Below, piece by piece: positions 18,149-28,771 of a DNA stretch of 64,000 bases. Under the pieces are notes generated by a model. The model was not told the DNA's origin. It saw only the letters and a program-made list of their open reading frames with translations, and did not search any database. The stretch is from Methanoregula sp. PtaB.Bin085 (lineage in GTDB: Archaea > Halobacteriota > Methanomicrobia > Methanomicrobiales > Methanospirillaceae): contig NZ_MVQB01000043.1 of NCBI RefSeq assembly GCF_002067035.1, positions 85,832 through 149,831 of the forward strand. The letters run 5' to 3'. Position numbers and translations under genes: made by a program. Each line of letters begins with the position of its first letter. The first letter of the stretch is position 1.

Positions 18149-19210
18149 ATGCAACAGAACCGGTATCAGAACATGCAGCCGATACCCGCGCCGGAACCCT
18201 ACACGCTTCCACTCACCATCAGGGTCCCCCGGAGTTCATTCATCCTGTTTTCTGTCATTTTTCTGCTCCTCATTGCGCTTCTCCTGTTTTTTGCCACCGG
18301 TATCCCGTTGGTAACCATGGAGGACTGGACACCGGTTTTCCTGATCGCCGCGGGCATGGGGCTCTGTTATCTTTTTTTTGTCATGCCCGCAATCCGGCTG
18401 ACCGAAGACAGGATATCCTACCGGGCCTGGTTTGAATGGAGTGAAATGGAGTACACGAGGATCACATCAGTACGGTATTATTACCTGACCGGCGGAGATG
18501 CGGCTGCAAAATTCCCAGTGCTTGAATTATCCGGGGATTCTGGTAACCTGATCACCATCAACCTCGGTATGTTTGTCTTCCCTGCAACTCTCTGGATTAT
18601 CTACGATGTGCTGAAAAAGAAAGCTCCCCGGGCGTATCTGCGTAATTCCCAGGAGAAATTCTTTACCGATTCGGACACAACTGCGTGGAGAAAGGACCTG
18701 CAGCCGGGACCGTATTCGCTTCCTCTCACCCTGCGGGTAAACCCGGTTTTTTTCTTCACGATGTCCGTCATCTTTCTTCCGCTCATCGCTCACTTCTTTT
18801 ATCTCGCGGCTTTCGCATATTCCACGGAGACGATGGAGGTAAGGGTATTTTTCTCCCTGATTATAGCAGGCCTGTTGCTCGTGTATCTTTTCTTTATCAT
18901 GCCCGCGATCCGGCTGACCGAAGACCGGATATCCTGCCGGCATCATTTTTTCTGGAACGAGATGGAGTACAGCAGGATAACCGCAGTACGGTATTGTTAC
19001 CACGATACGCAGACCGCCTGGGATTCGGGCCCGGTGATAGAATTGTCCGGGGAATCCGGTGAGAGGATCACCATGAAGTTCGGCATGTTCATCAGCCCCC
19101 TGCATCTCCCGGTCATCTATGATGTGCTGAAAAAGAAGGCCTCCCGGGCGGGTCTCCGGAATTCCCCGGGCGTATTCTTTGCCTATCCGGACACAACAGC
19201 CGGGAGCTGA
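18149..19210 (+). CDS. Internally duplicated membrane protein with PH-like halves
   Basis: A 353-residue protein made of two homologous halves (about 15-175 and 185-350). Each begins PYxLPLTxRV, has two hydrophobic helices, then IMPAIRLTEDRIS, WxEMEYxRIT, a strand ending LSGxSG, and IYDVLKKKAxRAxLRNS. Two helices followed by a beta-rich segment resemble bacterial PH-domain membrane proteins, but this is a guess from layout. A TATA-like ATATATTTA lies only about 20 bases before the ATG. No function is known. Confidence 0.8.
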   Translation: MQQNRYQNMQPIPAPEPYTLPLTIRVPRSSFILFSVIFLLLIALLLFFATGIPLVTMEDWTPVFLIAAGMGLCYLFFVMPAIRLTEDRISYRAWFEWSEMEYTRITSVRYYYLTGGDAAAKFPVLELSGDSGNLITINLGMFVFPATLWIIYDVLKKKAPRAYLRNSQEKFFTDSDTTAWRKDLQPGPYSLPLTLRVNPVFFFTMSVIFLPLIAHFFYLAAFAYSTETMEVRVFFSLIIAGLLLVYLFFIMPAIRLTEDRISCRHHFFWNEMEYSRITAVRYCYHDTQTAWDSGPVIELSGESGERITMKFGMFISPLHLPVIYDVLKKKASRAGLRNSPGVFFAYPDTTAGS

Positions 19211-19282
19211 CCCCCCGGCCCGGGCCGTTGCAATACTGTCATGCATTGGTTTTATTACCGGTGCGGTTGCATGGAGTTGATT

Positions 19283-20647
19283 ATGAACGGGTGGGACGAC
19301 AGGGGAACCGGGGCTTCCGGAAGGAAGACCGTGGCATGGCAGGACGAATGCGGGTCATCCTGTCGGGCCGGGCGGTCGGGAACGGAACGGGGCACAGGGG
19401 GCACACGGCAGGGACCCTGCATGGTGGCCATGGCCTCTTTTCTGGTTATGGTCCTGGTGCTTGCGGCGGGATGCACCCAGACCGGTTCCCTGCTTGTCAG
19501 CTCGGAGCCGGCAGGCGCACATGTGTCCGTGAATGGTGCGGAGAAAGGCGTGACGCCCCTGGAACTCGGGGATCTTCCGGAGGGCTATTACCTGGTCGCC
19601 CTTCGCTCTGACGGGTACATTAACGAGCAGCGCAACATCTCGGTCTCTCCCGGGTCAAAGGAAACGGTCGCTTTTACCCTGACCCCGCTTCCTGCAGTCC
19701 CCGGGAAAAAATATTCAACGGTCACGGATCTTAATACCGGGGCCGTCCGCAACCGGCTCTATGCCGGCGGGTGGCGGATCGATGCCTCGGGCTCATCCGT
19801 ATCGGACATCGTCGTCACGATCGGCAGGGACGCGGCCGATGACCCTGAACCGTTCCCGCTCGATGGAGCGGACGTGGTGATCGCCGGTAAAAAGAACATC
19901 GTCGTGCTGAAGCAGGACACGCCCCTCTACAACCAGGGCATTTATCCCCGGGCCGGGAGCTGGAACATCAATAACAAACTCAACTCCTACGCGGACAACG
20001 CGGTTGACCGGAACGAGCAGTTCACGCTGGTCCTTATCCCCGGGCCGGGACAGGCGATCCCGTTCAGCGATCCCCTGACGGTCGAGATCCGGCCTCGGAT
20101 CGGTGCAGCGGCAGTCTTCGTGCCGCCGGGAAGCGCACCGGCGCAGGGAGTGCAGGCAGCCCGGCCTGCCACTTCGGCGACGACCGCTGCCATTCCGGCA
20201 ACTGGTTCCGGATCCCCGGGTTCACCGGCGGTCCCGTACGCCATCACCTCCGGAGGGAACTCACCGGAGGGAGCGGTGTACTCGTATTTCACGGCAATGG
20301 ATCGCGGGGACGCAGCCACCGGCCTGGACCTGCTCCTCATGTACGCCCTGATGCCGGATGACCAGAAAACCGCGATGATGCAGAACGCAACCTCCGCTTC
20401 GGCACGGACCTTCGGGAAAAATGGCGAAGGCATTACTCTCGCGAACATGATGGTGACTGCAAAGGAACCGTTCCCGATCTGCCAATCGGGCGATGCCACG
20501 CAGAACGCCCTCTGCCGGAGCAATATCACCGACGCGTACCGGATGACCGTCATCATGGATGAAACACTTTCGGGGCAGTCGAAATCCTCCCGCTCGTACA
20601 CTATGCTTGCAGTCCTGTACAGGGGATCGTGGAAACTGGTACCCTGA
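19283..20647 (+). CDS. PEGA-domain lipoprotein
   Basis: A secreted lipoprotein with a lipobox (VLVLAAGCTQT) and, directly after it, a PEGA domain: SLLVSSEPAGAHVSVNGAEKGVTPLELGDLPEGYYLVALRSDGY, written in family spacing. A middle beta-rich region, a Pro/Ala/Thr/Ser-rich linker and a C-terminal alpha/beta domain (about 350-450) follow. The frame opens at 19241. Starts at 19283 (MNGWDD) or 19421 (MVAMASF, a compact signal peptide) are both possible. A weak TATA box near 19250 makes 19283 acceptable. Likely anchored on the outside of the membrane; function unknown. Confidence 0.75.
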   Translation: MNGWDDRGTGASGRKTVAWQDECGSSCRAGRSGTERGTGGTRQGPCMVAMASFLVMVLVLAAGCTQTGSLLVSSEPAGAHVSVNGAEKGVTPLELGDLPEGYYLVALRSDGYINEQRNISVSPGSKETVAFTLTPLPAVPGKKYSTVTDLNTGAVRNRLYAGGWRIDASGSSVSDIVVTIGRDAADDPEPFPLDGADVVIAGKKNIVVLKQDTPLYNQGIYPRAGSWNINNKLNSYADNAVDRNEQFTLVLIPGPGQAIPFSDPLTVEIRPRIGAAAVFVPPGSAPAQGVQAARPATSATTAAIPATGSGSPGSPAVPYAITSGGNSPEGAVYSYFTAMDRGDAATGLDLLLMYALMPDDQKTAMMQNATSASARTFGKNGEGITLANMMVTAKEPFPICQSGDATQNALCRSNITDAYRMTVIMDETLSGQSKSSRSYTMLAVLYRGSWKLVP

Positions 20648-21418
20648 TGGTCGGCGTATCTGCGAGATTCCGGCCGGGACTGGTACGGGCAGAGCCGGGA
20701 GTCCTCCCTGCCCGGGATCCCCGTCCCGTTTCTTCAGCTTCCGATACTTATGCTGAGGCCGGCACGGTATCTGCCCGGGGCCCGGCTCCGGATGGCCTCG
20801 CCAGAGAGAGGTGCGTGTCACCAGGCCCGGCTGATGTACGAATCATCGGATTAAACCAGCTTTTCTTGAACCAAAAGTGTAATCAGGGATCGATTTTGAT
20901 CTGAGATTCGCTGATCAATTTCTGTACCAAAACCGGATCGCGATCGATCCGGAAAATTTTCTGATCGCGATCATGGCTGCGATTGCGATCTGAAAATCGC
21001 TGATCGATTTGAAAACAAAAACCGGGGATCGATTTTGATCTGAAAATCGCTGGTCGATTTTCGTACAAAAATCGGGATCCGATTTCGTACTCCGTCTGTG
21101 AGAACCCCATTCTTCCGGGTTTTCAATCGCGGATCGATTTTCATCTTGAAACCGGGGATCGATTTTTCCGGAAAAATCGCTGATCAATTTCTGTACCAAA
21201 ATCGGATCGCGATCGATCCGGAAAATTTTCTGATCGCGATCATGGGTGCGATTGCAATCTGGAAATCGCTGGTCGATTTTCGTACGAAAATCGGGATCCG
21301 ATTTTGCGCTCCTCCTGTGAGAACTCCATTTTTCCGGGTTTTCAAGTGCTGATCGATTTCAGAATACATACAGGCCCGGATTTTCTTAGGAAAGGGAGAG
21401 GGTGATACGAGAGGGATG
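20648..21418. repeat. Gene-free stretch with a direct duplication rich in GATC palindromes
   Basis: No credible gene. 20908-21126 and 21177-21345 are direct copies: both start CGCTGATCAATTTCTGTACC, contain a GATCGCGATCGATCCGG-like block, and end with a TGTGAGAACnCCATT...CCGGGTTTTCAA block. The second copy lacks about 50 bp of the middle. GATCGATTTT/AAAATCGATC units recur throughout and form many inverted repeats. It begins beyond the PEGA gene and ends next to the kdpD stop. Confidence 0.6.
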
Positions 21419-23398
21419 TCAGACAGATGGGGGGTGAGCGATCCGGACCCGCTCCAGCGCCGCAGCCATCTGGCTTGCGATTGCCGTGAGGATCCGGTCC
21501 TGCTCGTGGGTGATGATCCCCTCCGCCTCCACCGGCCGCACACCAAGGATTCCCATGACACCCGAAGATCCGGTCAGGGGAATATATCTTAACCGTGAGC
21601 CGTGCAGGGTGTCCGTGTCGTACCCCGCAACGGCATTGTGCCGGAAGGCCCAGGTCGCCACTGCAATATCGTCACCACTCAGGGAGAGCCTTTCAGGAGA
21701 TGCAGCGGGGAAGAGCCCGTCTTTACCGGGAAGCAGGACAACGCTCTCCCAGCCGAAGATCCCGGAGATATGCCGGGTCCCGGCCGCAATGATGGCGGAC
21801 TCGTCCGGGGCTGCCGCCAGATCGCGCGAGAGGGCATAGAGCGTGCCGGTCTCCTTTTCCCGCCGCTGGGCGGCAATGGCGTTATCCCGCGCCCGGGTGA
21901 CGAGGATGCTGACAAGGGCGCCGACGATGATCATCCCGGCAAAGGTGATCAGGTATTCCGTATCGGTGACCCGGAATGTCAGGTACGGCGGGACAAAGAA
22001 GAAGTCGAACGCCAGCACCCCGATGACAGCCGTGAAGATGGCCGGGCGCAGGCCGCGCCGGAACGCGATGACGACGACCGCGAGGAGGAAGAGCATCGCG
22101 AGGTTTGTCGGGGAGATGAAGTCCCTGATGAACCAGCCAAGGACAACAACCAGGGAAACGAGGACGAGTGCGGCAACGTAGTCGGCGGGCGGGGCTGCCG
22201 GGAGCAGGTGTTCGATGTCACCGATCATCTGCGGGGTATGTTCCTCGGCGCTGATGACGTACACATCGATGGTCCCGCTGTCATGGATGAGCTGGTCCAC
22301 GATGGAACCGAACAGGTATTCCTGCCAGCGGGGCCGGAGGGTCTTGCCGACAATAATCCGCGTGATATTGTTCCGCCGGGCATAGTCAAGCACGGAGGAG
22401 GCAATGCCAAACCCGAAGACCGTGACCATCTCTGCGCCGAGCTTGCGGGCAAGTTCCATGGTCCGGGTCAGCTGCTCCTTCCCTTCGCGGGAGAGGCGGT
22501 GATGGGCCGGCGTCTCGACATAGATCGCGGTGAGCCGGGCTCCCATCCGGTCGGCCTGCCGCCGCGCAGTCCTCACCAGCCGCTCGGAGAGCGGACCGGG
22601 GCCAATCGAGACCAGGAGGTGTTCCCCGGCGGCCCATGGCCCGGGAATGGCCCGGGTCTGCATGTAGGCAAGCATCTGATCGTCGACACGTTCGGCTGCC
22701 CGGCGCAGCGCGAGTTCCCGGAGGGCATAGAGGTTCCCCTCGTTGAAGAACTTCTCGATGGCCTGCGCAGCCATCTCGGGGACATACACCTTTCCCTCCT
22801 TCAGGCGCTGGAGGAGCTCAGGGGGAGCAAGGTCCACGACCTCGATCTCGTCCGCCTCATCGATCACCCGGTCCGGCACGGTCTCGCGGACAATGACGCC
22901 GGTTATCTGCGCCACCACGTCTTTGAGGCTCTCGATATGCTGGACATTGAGGGTGGTATACACATCGATGCCGGCATCGAGCAGCTCCTCGATGTCCTGG
23001 TAGCGCTTCAGGTGCCGGGAGCCGGGGACGTTGGTATGGGCAAGCTCGTCAACCAGAACGAGTGCCGGACGGCATTTCAGGGTTGCATCGAGATCGAACT
23101 CGGGCAGCAGGACTCCCCGGTACTCCATCATGTTCCGGGGGATGATGGTGAGACCTTCGAGCAGGGCTTCCGTTTCCCGGCGCCCGTGTGTTTCAGCATA
23201 TCCCACCCGGACATCCACCCCTTCCGTCATGCGGAGATGGGCGGCCCTGAGCATCTCGTAGGTCTTCCCGACCCCCGCGATGTATCCCAGAAAGATCTTC
23301 AGCTTGCCCCGTTTCTTCCGGCGCTCTTCGTTCCTGATGCAGGCGAGCAGGGTGTCAGGGTCCGGGCGGTACTCGGGAAGGGCAGGCATGGCGATCAA
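21419..23398 (-). CDS. kdpD: KdpD-type potassium sensor lacking the histidine kinase domain
   Basis: A 659-residue protein with the KdpD N-terminal domain (about 24-235, Walker [14 protein letters not shown]), a universal-stress-like domain (about 245-370), four hydrophobic helices (about 395-490, DUF4118-like) and a GAF-like domain (about 515-650). It ends at [13 protein letters not shown], precisely where the dimerisation/phosphoacceptor helix and ATPase of E. coli KdpD would begin. Its start overlaps the kdpB stop by four bases. No kdpE or kinase gene is nearby. It may act directly on KdpAB or on expression without phosphotransfer; that is inference. Confidence 0.9.
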   Translation of the reverse strand: MIAMPALPEYRPDPDTLLACIRNEERRKKRGKLKIFLGYIAGVGKTYEMLRAAHLRMTEGVDVRVGYAETHGRRETEALLEGLTIIPRNMMEYRGVLLPEFDLDATLKCRPALVLVDELAHTNVPGSRHLKRYQDIEELLDAGIDVYTTLNVQHIESLKDVVAQITGVIVRETVPDRVIDEADEIEVVDLAPPELLQRLKEGKVYVPEMAAQAIEKFFNEGNLYALRELALRRAAERVDDQMLAYMQTRAIPGPWAAGEHLLVSIGPGPLSERLVRTARRQADRMGARLTAIYVETPAHHRLSREGKEQLTRTMELARKLGAEMVTVFGFGIASSVLDYARRNNITRIIVGKTLRPRWQEYLFGSIVDQLIHDSGTIDVYVISAEEHTPQMIGDIEHLLPAAPPADYVAALVLVSLVVVLGWFIRDFISPTNLAMLFLLAVVVIAFRRGLRPAIFTAVIGVLAFDFFFVPPYLTFRVTDTEYLITFAGMIIVGALVSILVTRARDNAIAAQRREKETGTLYALSRDLAAAPDESAIIAAGTRHISGIFGWESVVLLPGKDGLFPAASPERLSLSGDDIAVATWAFRHNAVAGYDTDTLHGSRLRYIPLTGSSGVMGILGVRPVEAEGIITHEQDRILTAIASQMAAALERVRIAHPPSV

Positions 23399-25500
23399 CC
23401 CACACCCAGCAGTACGAGCAGGATATCGATAATCTTTATGCCGATGAACGGGGCGATAACCCCGCCAGCACCGTAGAGGAGGATGTTGTTCCTGAGGGCG
23501 TCCTCGGCCGACATGGGCCGGTACGCGACGCCGTGCAGGGCAATCGGGATGAGGAAGACGATGATCAGGGCATTGAAGATGACCGCCGAGAGGATCGCGT
23601 TGTGCAGGCCGAGGATGTTGATGGCGGCAAGCGCCGGGTACGTGCTTACAAAGGCTGCCGGGATGATGACGAAATATTTGGCAAGATCGTTGGCGATCGA
23701 GAAGGTGGTGAGGGCTCCCCGCGTCATGAGGAGCTGCTTGCCGATCTCCACGATCTCGATAAGTTTCGTGGGGTTGGAATCGAGGTCGATCATGTTCGCG
23801 GCCTCACGGGCCGGTTGCGTCCCCGTGTTCATCGCGACCGCTACGTCGGCCTGGGCAAGCGCCGGGGCATCGTTTGTCCCGTCGCCGGTCATCGCCACCA
23901 TCCGCCCCCCGGTCTGGTACTCGCGGATGAGGGCGAGCTTGCTCTCGGGCGTTGCCTCGGCCAGGAAATCATCCACACCGGCCTCGGCCGCGATGGTTGC
24001 TGCGGTCAGGCGGTTATCGCCCGTGATCATGATGGTCTTGATGCCCATGCGCCGGAGCTGGGAAAAGCGTTCCTTCATCCCGCCCTTGACGATGTCCTTG
24101 AGGTGGATCACCCCGAGCGCCCGGCCATTGCGGGCAACCACGAGCGGGGTGCCCCCGGCCCGGGAGATGGTGTCGACTTCCCGTTTCAGGTCGTCCGATG
24201 CCGTATTGCCAACAGCGGTGATGTACGTATACATCACGTCCGCTGCCCCTTTGCGAATCTGCGTAGTGTCATAATCAACACCGCTCATGCGGGTCTGGCT
24301 CGTGAACGGGACAAACTGCATGGCCGGGCCGGACCCGGTAGACCCGACGGTCCTGCCCCGGAGCCCGTACTTCTCCTTGGCAAGGACCACGATACTGCGG
24401 CCTTCCGGTGTCTCGTCGGCAAGCGATGCCAGCTGGGCGGTCTCTGCAAGTTCATCGATCGTTGTCCCGTCCACCGGGATGAAGTCCACAGCCTGCCGGT
24501 TCCCGAGCGTGATGGTGCCGGTCTTGTCGAGCAGGAGCACGTCGACATCCCCGGCGGCCTCGATCGCCCGGCCCGAGGTCGTGATCACGTTGCGCCGGAT
24601 CAGCCGGTCCATGCCTGCGATGCCGATGGCGGAGAGGAGTCCCCCGATGGTGGTCGGGGCAAGGCAGACCAGGAGCGCCACGAGCACCGTGATGGTGACC
24701 GGCACGCCGCTTCCTGCAGCCCCCACGCTGTACACCGAGAACGCCCACAGCGTTGCGCAGACCACGAGGAAGACCATGGTCAGGCCGATGAGGAGGATGT
24801 TGAGGGCAATCTCGTTCGGGGTCTTCTGCCGTTTCGCACCTTCGACAAGCCCGATCATGTGGTCGAGGAAACCCTCGCCGGCATTGGCGCTTGCCCGGAT
24901 GATGAGCCAGTCCGAGAGGATCACCGTCCCGCCTGTGACCGCACTCCGGTCCCCGCCGGATTCGCGGATTACGGGGGCGCTCTCGCCCGTGATCGCGCTC
25001 TCGTTGACCGAGGCAACCCCTTCCACCACTTCGCCGTCTGCCGGGATGGTATCGCCGGCTTTCACGTAGAAGAGGTCCCCCTTCCGGAGCGAGGATGACG
25101 AGACCTCGGAAAAGCTTGCCGCTGCCGGCTCCCGGCCTTTGATGATGGTAAATCCCGTGGCCAGCTTCTTTGCAACGGTGTCCTGCCGCATCTTTTTCAG
25201 GGACTCGGCCTGGGCCTTGCCCCTTCCCTCGGCAAGGGCTTCGGCAAAGTTGGCAAAGAGGACCGTGAACCAGAGCCATGCCGCAATCGCCCCGATGAAC
25301 CCGGCCGGTGCCTCACCGTGGCCGGTGAGGGCCTGGAGCCAGAGGAGGGTGGTCAGGGCACTGCCCAGTTCCACCACGAACATGACCGGGTTCCGGGCCA
25401 TCTGGCGGGGGTCGAGCTTCCGGAAAGCGTCCGCTATCCCACGCTGGTAGAGGCCGGCATCAAAGGTGCCCTGGCCGGAAGGTTTTCCTGCGCCGGGCAT
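23395..25500 (-). CDS. kdpB: Potassium-transporting P-type ATPase, subunit B
   Basis: A 701-residue P-type ATPase that powers the KdpFABC high-affinity potassium pump. The phosphorylated Asp lies in [19 protein letters not shown]-type actuator motif (ITGESAPV), the hinge [21 protein letters not shown] and N-domain motifs are complete. GGAGGTGT lies before the ATG, inside the end of the preceding gene; the two genes are separated by two bases. Confidence 0.97.
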   Translation of the reverse strand: MPGAGKPSGQGTFDAGLYQRGIADAFRKLDPRQMARNPVMFVVELGSALTTLLWLQALTGHGEAPAGFIGAIAAWLWFTVLFANFAEALAEGRGKAQAESLKKMRQDTVAKKLATGFTIIKGREPAAASFSEVSSSSLRKGDLFYVKAGDTIPADGEVVEGVASVNESAITGESAPVIRESGGDRSAVTGGTVILSDWLIIRASANAGEGFLDHMIGLVEGAKRQKTPNEIALNILLIGLTMVFLVVCATLWAFSVYSVGAAGSGVPVTITVLVALLVCLAPTTIGGLLSAIGIAGMDRLIRRNVITTSGRAIEAAGDVDVLLLDKTGTITLGNRQAVDFIPVDGTTIDELAETAQLASLADETPEGRSIVVLAKEKYGLRGRTVGSTGSGPAMQFVPFTSQTRMSGVDYDTTQIRKGAADVMYTYITAVGNTASDDLKREVDTISRAGGTPLVVARNGRALGVIHLKDIVKGGMKERFSQLRRMGIKTIMITGDNRLTAATIAAEAGVDDFLAEATPESKLALIREYQTGGRMVAMTGDGTNDAPALAQADVAVAMNTGTQPAREAANMIDLDSNPTKLIEIVEIGKQLLMTRGALTTFSIANDLAKYFVIIPAAFVSTYPALAAINILGLHNAILSAVIFNALIIVFLIPIALHGVAYRPMSAEDALRNNILLYGAGGVIAPFIGIKIIDILLVLLGVG

Positions 25501-25502
25501 GG

Positions 25503-27911
25503 TCAGACACCTCCGGTGAGCATGAGGTGTTCCACGATCGGGCCGAGGGCAAGGGCCGGGAGGAAGCTGAGCGCCCCGACAATCACGACCACAAAGACCA
25601 GCCAGAGGATGAAGAGCGGGCGGTGGTCCGAGAGCGTCCCCTCGCTCCCGGGGACGATCTTCTTCTGCACGAGCGACCCGGCAAGGGCAAGCACCAGGAC
25701 AGCCGGCAGGAACCGGCCCACGAACATGCAGAAGGCTGTGGCCAGGGTCCAGAAGGGGGTGTTTGCCGAGAGCCCGGCAAAGGCGCTGCCATTGTTCTGC
25801 GAAGCGGAGGTGAACGCGTACAGGATCTCGGAGAAACCGTGGGGCCCGGGATTGAAGACCGCTGCCCGGCCGGCATCGGTGAGGACCGCGAGCGCCGTCA
25901 TCACGAGAATGAGGATGATGGGGATGAGGATGATGATCGTGGCGATCGTCATCTCGTCCGGTTCGATCTTCTTGCCCAGGTACTCCGGCGTCCGGCCTAC
26001 CATCAGGCCGGCGATGAACATCGCGATGATGGCAAAGACGATCATCCCGTACAGCCCGGAGCCGATCCCGCCATACACGACCTCGCCCAGCTGCATCATG
26101 AAGAGCTGGACAAAGCCGCCAATCGGCATGAACGAATCATGCATCCCGTTCACCGCCCCGCAGGAGGCCGCGGTGGTCACCACCGAGAAGAGGGTGGAGC
26201 CCACAATCCCGAACCGGACCTCCTTTCCTTCCATGTTCCCGCCCGGCTGGAGCTCGGACGGGGTCTGGTCGATCCCGGACGGGGCAAAGGCCGGGTTGCC
26301 CCCGGTCTCGGCAGCAATCGCGAGGCCAAGGAGGGGCAGGAAGATGATGGTCATGGCGATGAGGAGGCTGACGCCTTTCCTGCCGGCACCGATCATCCGT
26401 CCGAACGAATAGCAGAGTGCTGCCGGGATGAACAGGATGGCGACCATCTCAAGGTAGTTGGAGAACGGTGTCGGGTTCTCGAACGGGTGGGCGGAGTTGG
26501 CATTGAAGAAGCCGCCGCCGTTCACCCCGAGCTGCTTGATGGCGATCTGGGACGCGGCCGGCCCGAGCGGGATGGTCTGGGTTGTAACAGGCGTCCCGTC
26601 CGTTGCCCGGTACGGGTCAAGGAGCGGGACCGTTACCGGGCCGGCAAGCGTCTGTACCGTGCCCTGCGAGACAAGGAGGAGAGAGAGGATGATGCAGAAC
26701 GGGATGAGGAGGAAGGTGCTCCGCAGGAGGAGCGCCCAGAAGTTCCCGATTGTTGATCCCGAGCGCCGGGAGAACCCGTACGCGAGCCCGGCAAGGACCG
26801 CAAGGCCGGTGGCAGCCGAGGCAAAGTTCTGGACCGTGAGTCCCGCCATCTGGGTGAGGTAACTCATGCCGGTCTCGCCGGCGTACGCCTGCCAGTTGGT
26901 GTTGGTGACAAAACTGACCGCCGTGTTGAGGGCAAGGTCAAGGGGCGGGGAGCCGGCACCGGCGGGGTTGAGCGGGAGGAGCGGCTGGGCAAGCTGGAGG
27001 AGGACAAGGAATGCGATCCCGGAAAGGGAGAAGACGATCATGGCAAGGGCAAAGGTCTTCCAGTCCATCTCCTCGCCGGCACGGACCTGCGACCAGGCAA
27101 GCACCCGCTGCTCGACCGGATCGAAGACAAAAGAGAGGAGATGGGGTTCGCCGCCGATGACCCGGACCATGAACCGCCCGAGCGGGACGACCGTGACCAC
27201 AAAGAACCCGATGAAGAGAGCAAGGAGCACCCAGTCGGGGAGCCGGAGCCACGGGGTCTCTGAGGCGTGCGGATCGGCAGCCCCCGGCGCAACGGCCGTG
27301 CCTCCGGCCCCGGAGATATCGTCAAGGGCAAGGTTGAGCTCCAGGACGTTCACCCGGGGCTCTCCCAGGAACCCGAACTGCCGGGGCTCAACATGCGAGT
27401 CCACGAGGGCATGGACCGCAACTTCGGTCATGCCCCGCTCGCGGGCAACCCGGGAGACCTGGTAATAGGCTGCGGCCGGGCTGATGTGGGGGTCAAGGCC
27501 GCTGCCGGAGGCCGTGACAAGGTCGACCGGGACAGGAAGCTTGTTGGAGGGATCAGCCAGATGAAGGATCGCAACCCGGGCTTTCACGGCATCGGTGAGG
27601 GCAATGTTGGAAGGGCCGAGGTTGGAGCCGGACGAGTGCCCGGCATTGTACGGCCCGGGAGTTGTCGCCGAGGGCCGGCCCCAGAAATACTTCGGGGACG
27701 AGAACGGCTGCCCGATGAGCGCGGACCCGGCAACCTTCCCGTTATGTATGAGGAGGTCCCCGTTTGCCTGCACGGGGAAGGCGACCTGGGCAATGGCGGT
27801 GATGAGGAGGGGATAGCAGATGCCGGTGACGAGCGTGAGGAACACAAGGATGACAACCGCCGGCCGGACCTGGGCTGCAATCCGCGAGGGGAGTTCGGTA
27901 TATTCCTTCAT
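25503..27911 (-). CDS. kdpCA: Fused KdpC-KdpA potassium pump subunit
   Basis: One 802-residue open frame contains two Kdp subunits. Residues 1-205 are KdpC: an N-terminal membrane helix, then [41 protein letters not shown] and [15 protein letters not shown]. Residues about 225-802 are KdpA, the potassium channel-like subunit. Its four selectivity-filter segments are visible: [31 protein letters not shown] and SQNNGSAF. No stop or frameshift separates them. KdpC has its soluble domain outside, and KdpA (as I recall its topology) begins outside, so the fusion is topologically plausible. KdpF was not seen. Confidence 0.93.
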   Translation of the reverse strand: MKEYTELPSRIAAQVRPAVVILVFLTLVTGICYPLLITAIAQVAFPVQANGDLLIHNGKVAGSALIGQPFSSPKYFWGRPSATTPGPYNAGHSSGSNLGPSNIALTDAVKARVAILHLADPSNKLPVPVDLVTASGSGLDPHISPAAAYYQVSRVARERGMTEVAVHALVDSHVEPRQFGFLGEPRVNVLELNLALDDISGAGGTAVAPGAADPHASETPWLRLPDWVLLALFIGFFVVTVVPLGRFMVRVIGGEPHLLSFVFDPVEQRVLAWSQVRAGEEMDWKTFALAMIVFSLSGIAFLVLLQLAQPLLPLNPAGAGSPPLDLALNTAVSFVTNTNWQAYAGETGMSYLTQMAGLTVQNFASAATGLAVLAGLAYGFSRRSGSTIGNFWALLLRSTFLLIPFCIILSLLLVSQGTVQTLAGPVTVPLLDPYRATDGTPVTTQTIPLGPAASQIAIKQLGVNGGGFFNANSAHPFENPTPFSNYLEMVAILFIPAALCYSFGRMIGAGRKGVSLLIAMTIIFLPLLGLAIAAETGGNPAFAPSGIDQTPSELQPGGNMEGKEVRFGIVGSTLFSVVTTAASCGAVNGMHDSFMPIGGFVQLFMMQLGEVVYGGIGSGLYGMIVFAIIAMFIAGLMVGRTPEYLGKKIEPDEMTIATIIILIPIILILVMTALAVLTDAGRAAVFNPGPHGFSEILYAFTSASQNNGSAFAGLSANTPFWTLATAFCMFVGRFLPAVLVLALAGSLVQKKIVPGSEGTLSDHRPLFILWLVFVVVIVGALSFLPALALGPIVEHLMLTGGV

Positions 27912-28240
27912 ACCATACCAGTCAGACTCCTGCCGGAATATCCTGCAGTGAGTTCACATTACAACCGTGATGAGTATAGCTATTTAATGACAGTGGGAAG
28001 TGTGCTTCCATACGTTATCATAAAAAGGACTGTTTTTGGATCCGGGCTGGACCGGAACCCCCGAACCCCATAATGCTGAGCTGGTGCAGGAGGGGATGAC
28101 CAATGGGGGTTTTTTCCCGGATCCAACAGCACATCGCTGATCGATCTGAATAAAAATTTCGGTGACGAGTATCGGGAACCCGAATTTCCAAAAGAGCAGG
28201 GCAGGGTTCTCCCCCGCCCCGTTTGTTCATCTCACGATAC
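27912..28240 (-). promoter_or_regulatory. kdp operon promoter region and short gene-free stretch
   Basis: On the minus strand a TATA-like TTAAATAG lies around 27979-27987, about 70 bases before the kdpCA ATG. Just upstream, GGAAG (27996-28000) and CTTCC (28005-28009) form a small dyad separated by four bases, in the position of a potassium-responsive operator. From about 28020 to 28240 there is no gene; the AT-rich segment near 28135-28160 contains a GATCGATC remnant similar to the 20.9-kb repeats. Confidence 0.45.
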
Positions 28241-28744
28241 TTATGCAAGCACCGCCACGGTGTCCGCCCACGTCTCGACCTTGCTCTGGATCGCATCGTC
28301 CGAGAACGAGGTGAGGGTCACAAGGTCCCGGCTGAAGTTCACGAAGTAGATCTCGCCGTTGGGGTCGTGGCACCGCAGGGTTGCCGCGAACTTCTCGTTC
28401 GCGAAGTCCCGGGATGGTGTCCCGCCGAGGTCGGTTGCCAGCTGGGTGTTTGCCACGATATGGTTTGCCGCTGCCGTGAAGGCCGCGATGGTCGGTGCCC
28501 GGACCGTGACGATCGCCACGGTCTTCGCCATCCCGTCCTGGTAGAGGATGCGGGAGGTGTACCCCTGTCTGCTCCGCTCGACCGGCGGGTGGTCTGCCCC
28601 GCCCTGGTTGTAGATCGTGCAGCCGAAGGGGTTGTTCGTGATGACGCCCTGGACGATGTTGTCGAAGGCAGTCACGTCCGCGAGCGGTTCCGCGAGTCTG
28701 CGGACCGCGCTCTTTGTGGTGCTTTTTGGTTCGAAGTCTGCCAT
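28241..28744 (-). CDS. Unknown 167-residue protein behind a structured leader
   Basis: No family recognised. The protein appears soluble and lacks a signal peptide or membrane helix. It contains ITNNPFGCTIYNQGGADHPPVE, YTSRILYQDGMAKTVAIVTVRAPT and LRCHDPNGEIYFVNFSRD, with two Cys. The start at 28744 is well supported by AAAGGAGTGA nine bases upstream. It is a single gene on the minus strand with a leader of about 165 bases that contains four hairpins, so post-transcriptional control is likely. It may be a lineage-specific methanogen protein. Confidence 0.72.
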   Translation of the reverse strand: MADFEPKSTTKSAVRRLAEPLADVTAFDNIVQGVITNNPFGCTIYNQGGADHPPVERSRQGYTSRILYQDGMAKTVAIVTVRAPTIAAFTAAANHIVANTQLATDLGGTPSRDFANEKFAATLRCHDPNGEIYFVNFSRDLVTLTSFSDDAIQSKVETWADTVAVLA

Positions 28745-28771
28745 GTTTGTTCACTCCTTTCTTTGGTCTGG

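Noticed and set aside
27912..28020. A kdpF gene before kdpCA
   Set aside because: No short hydrophobic frame with a start signal was found there.
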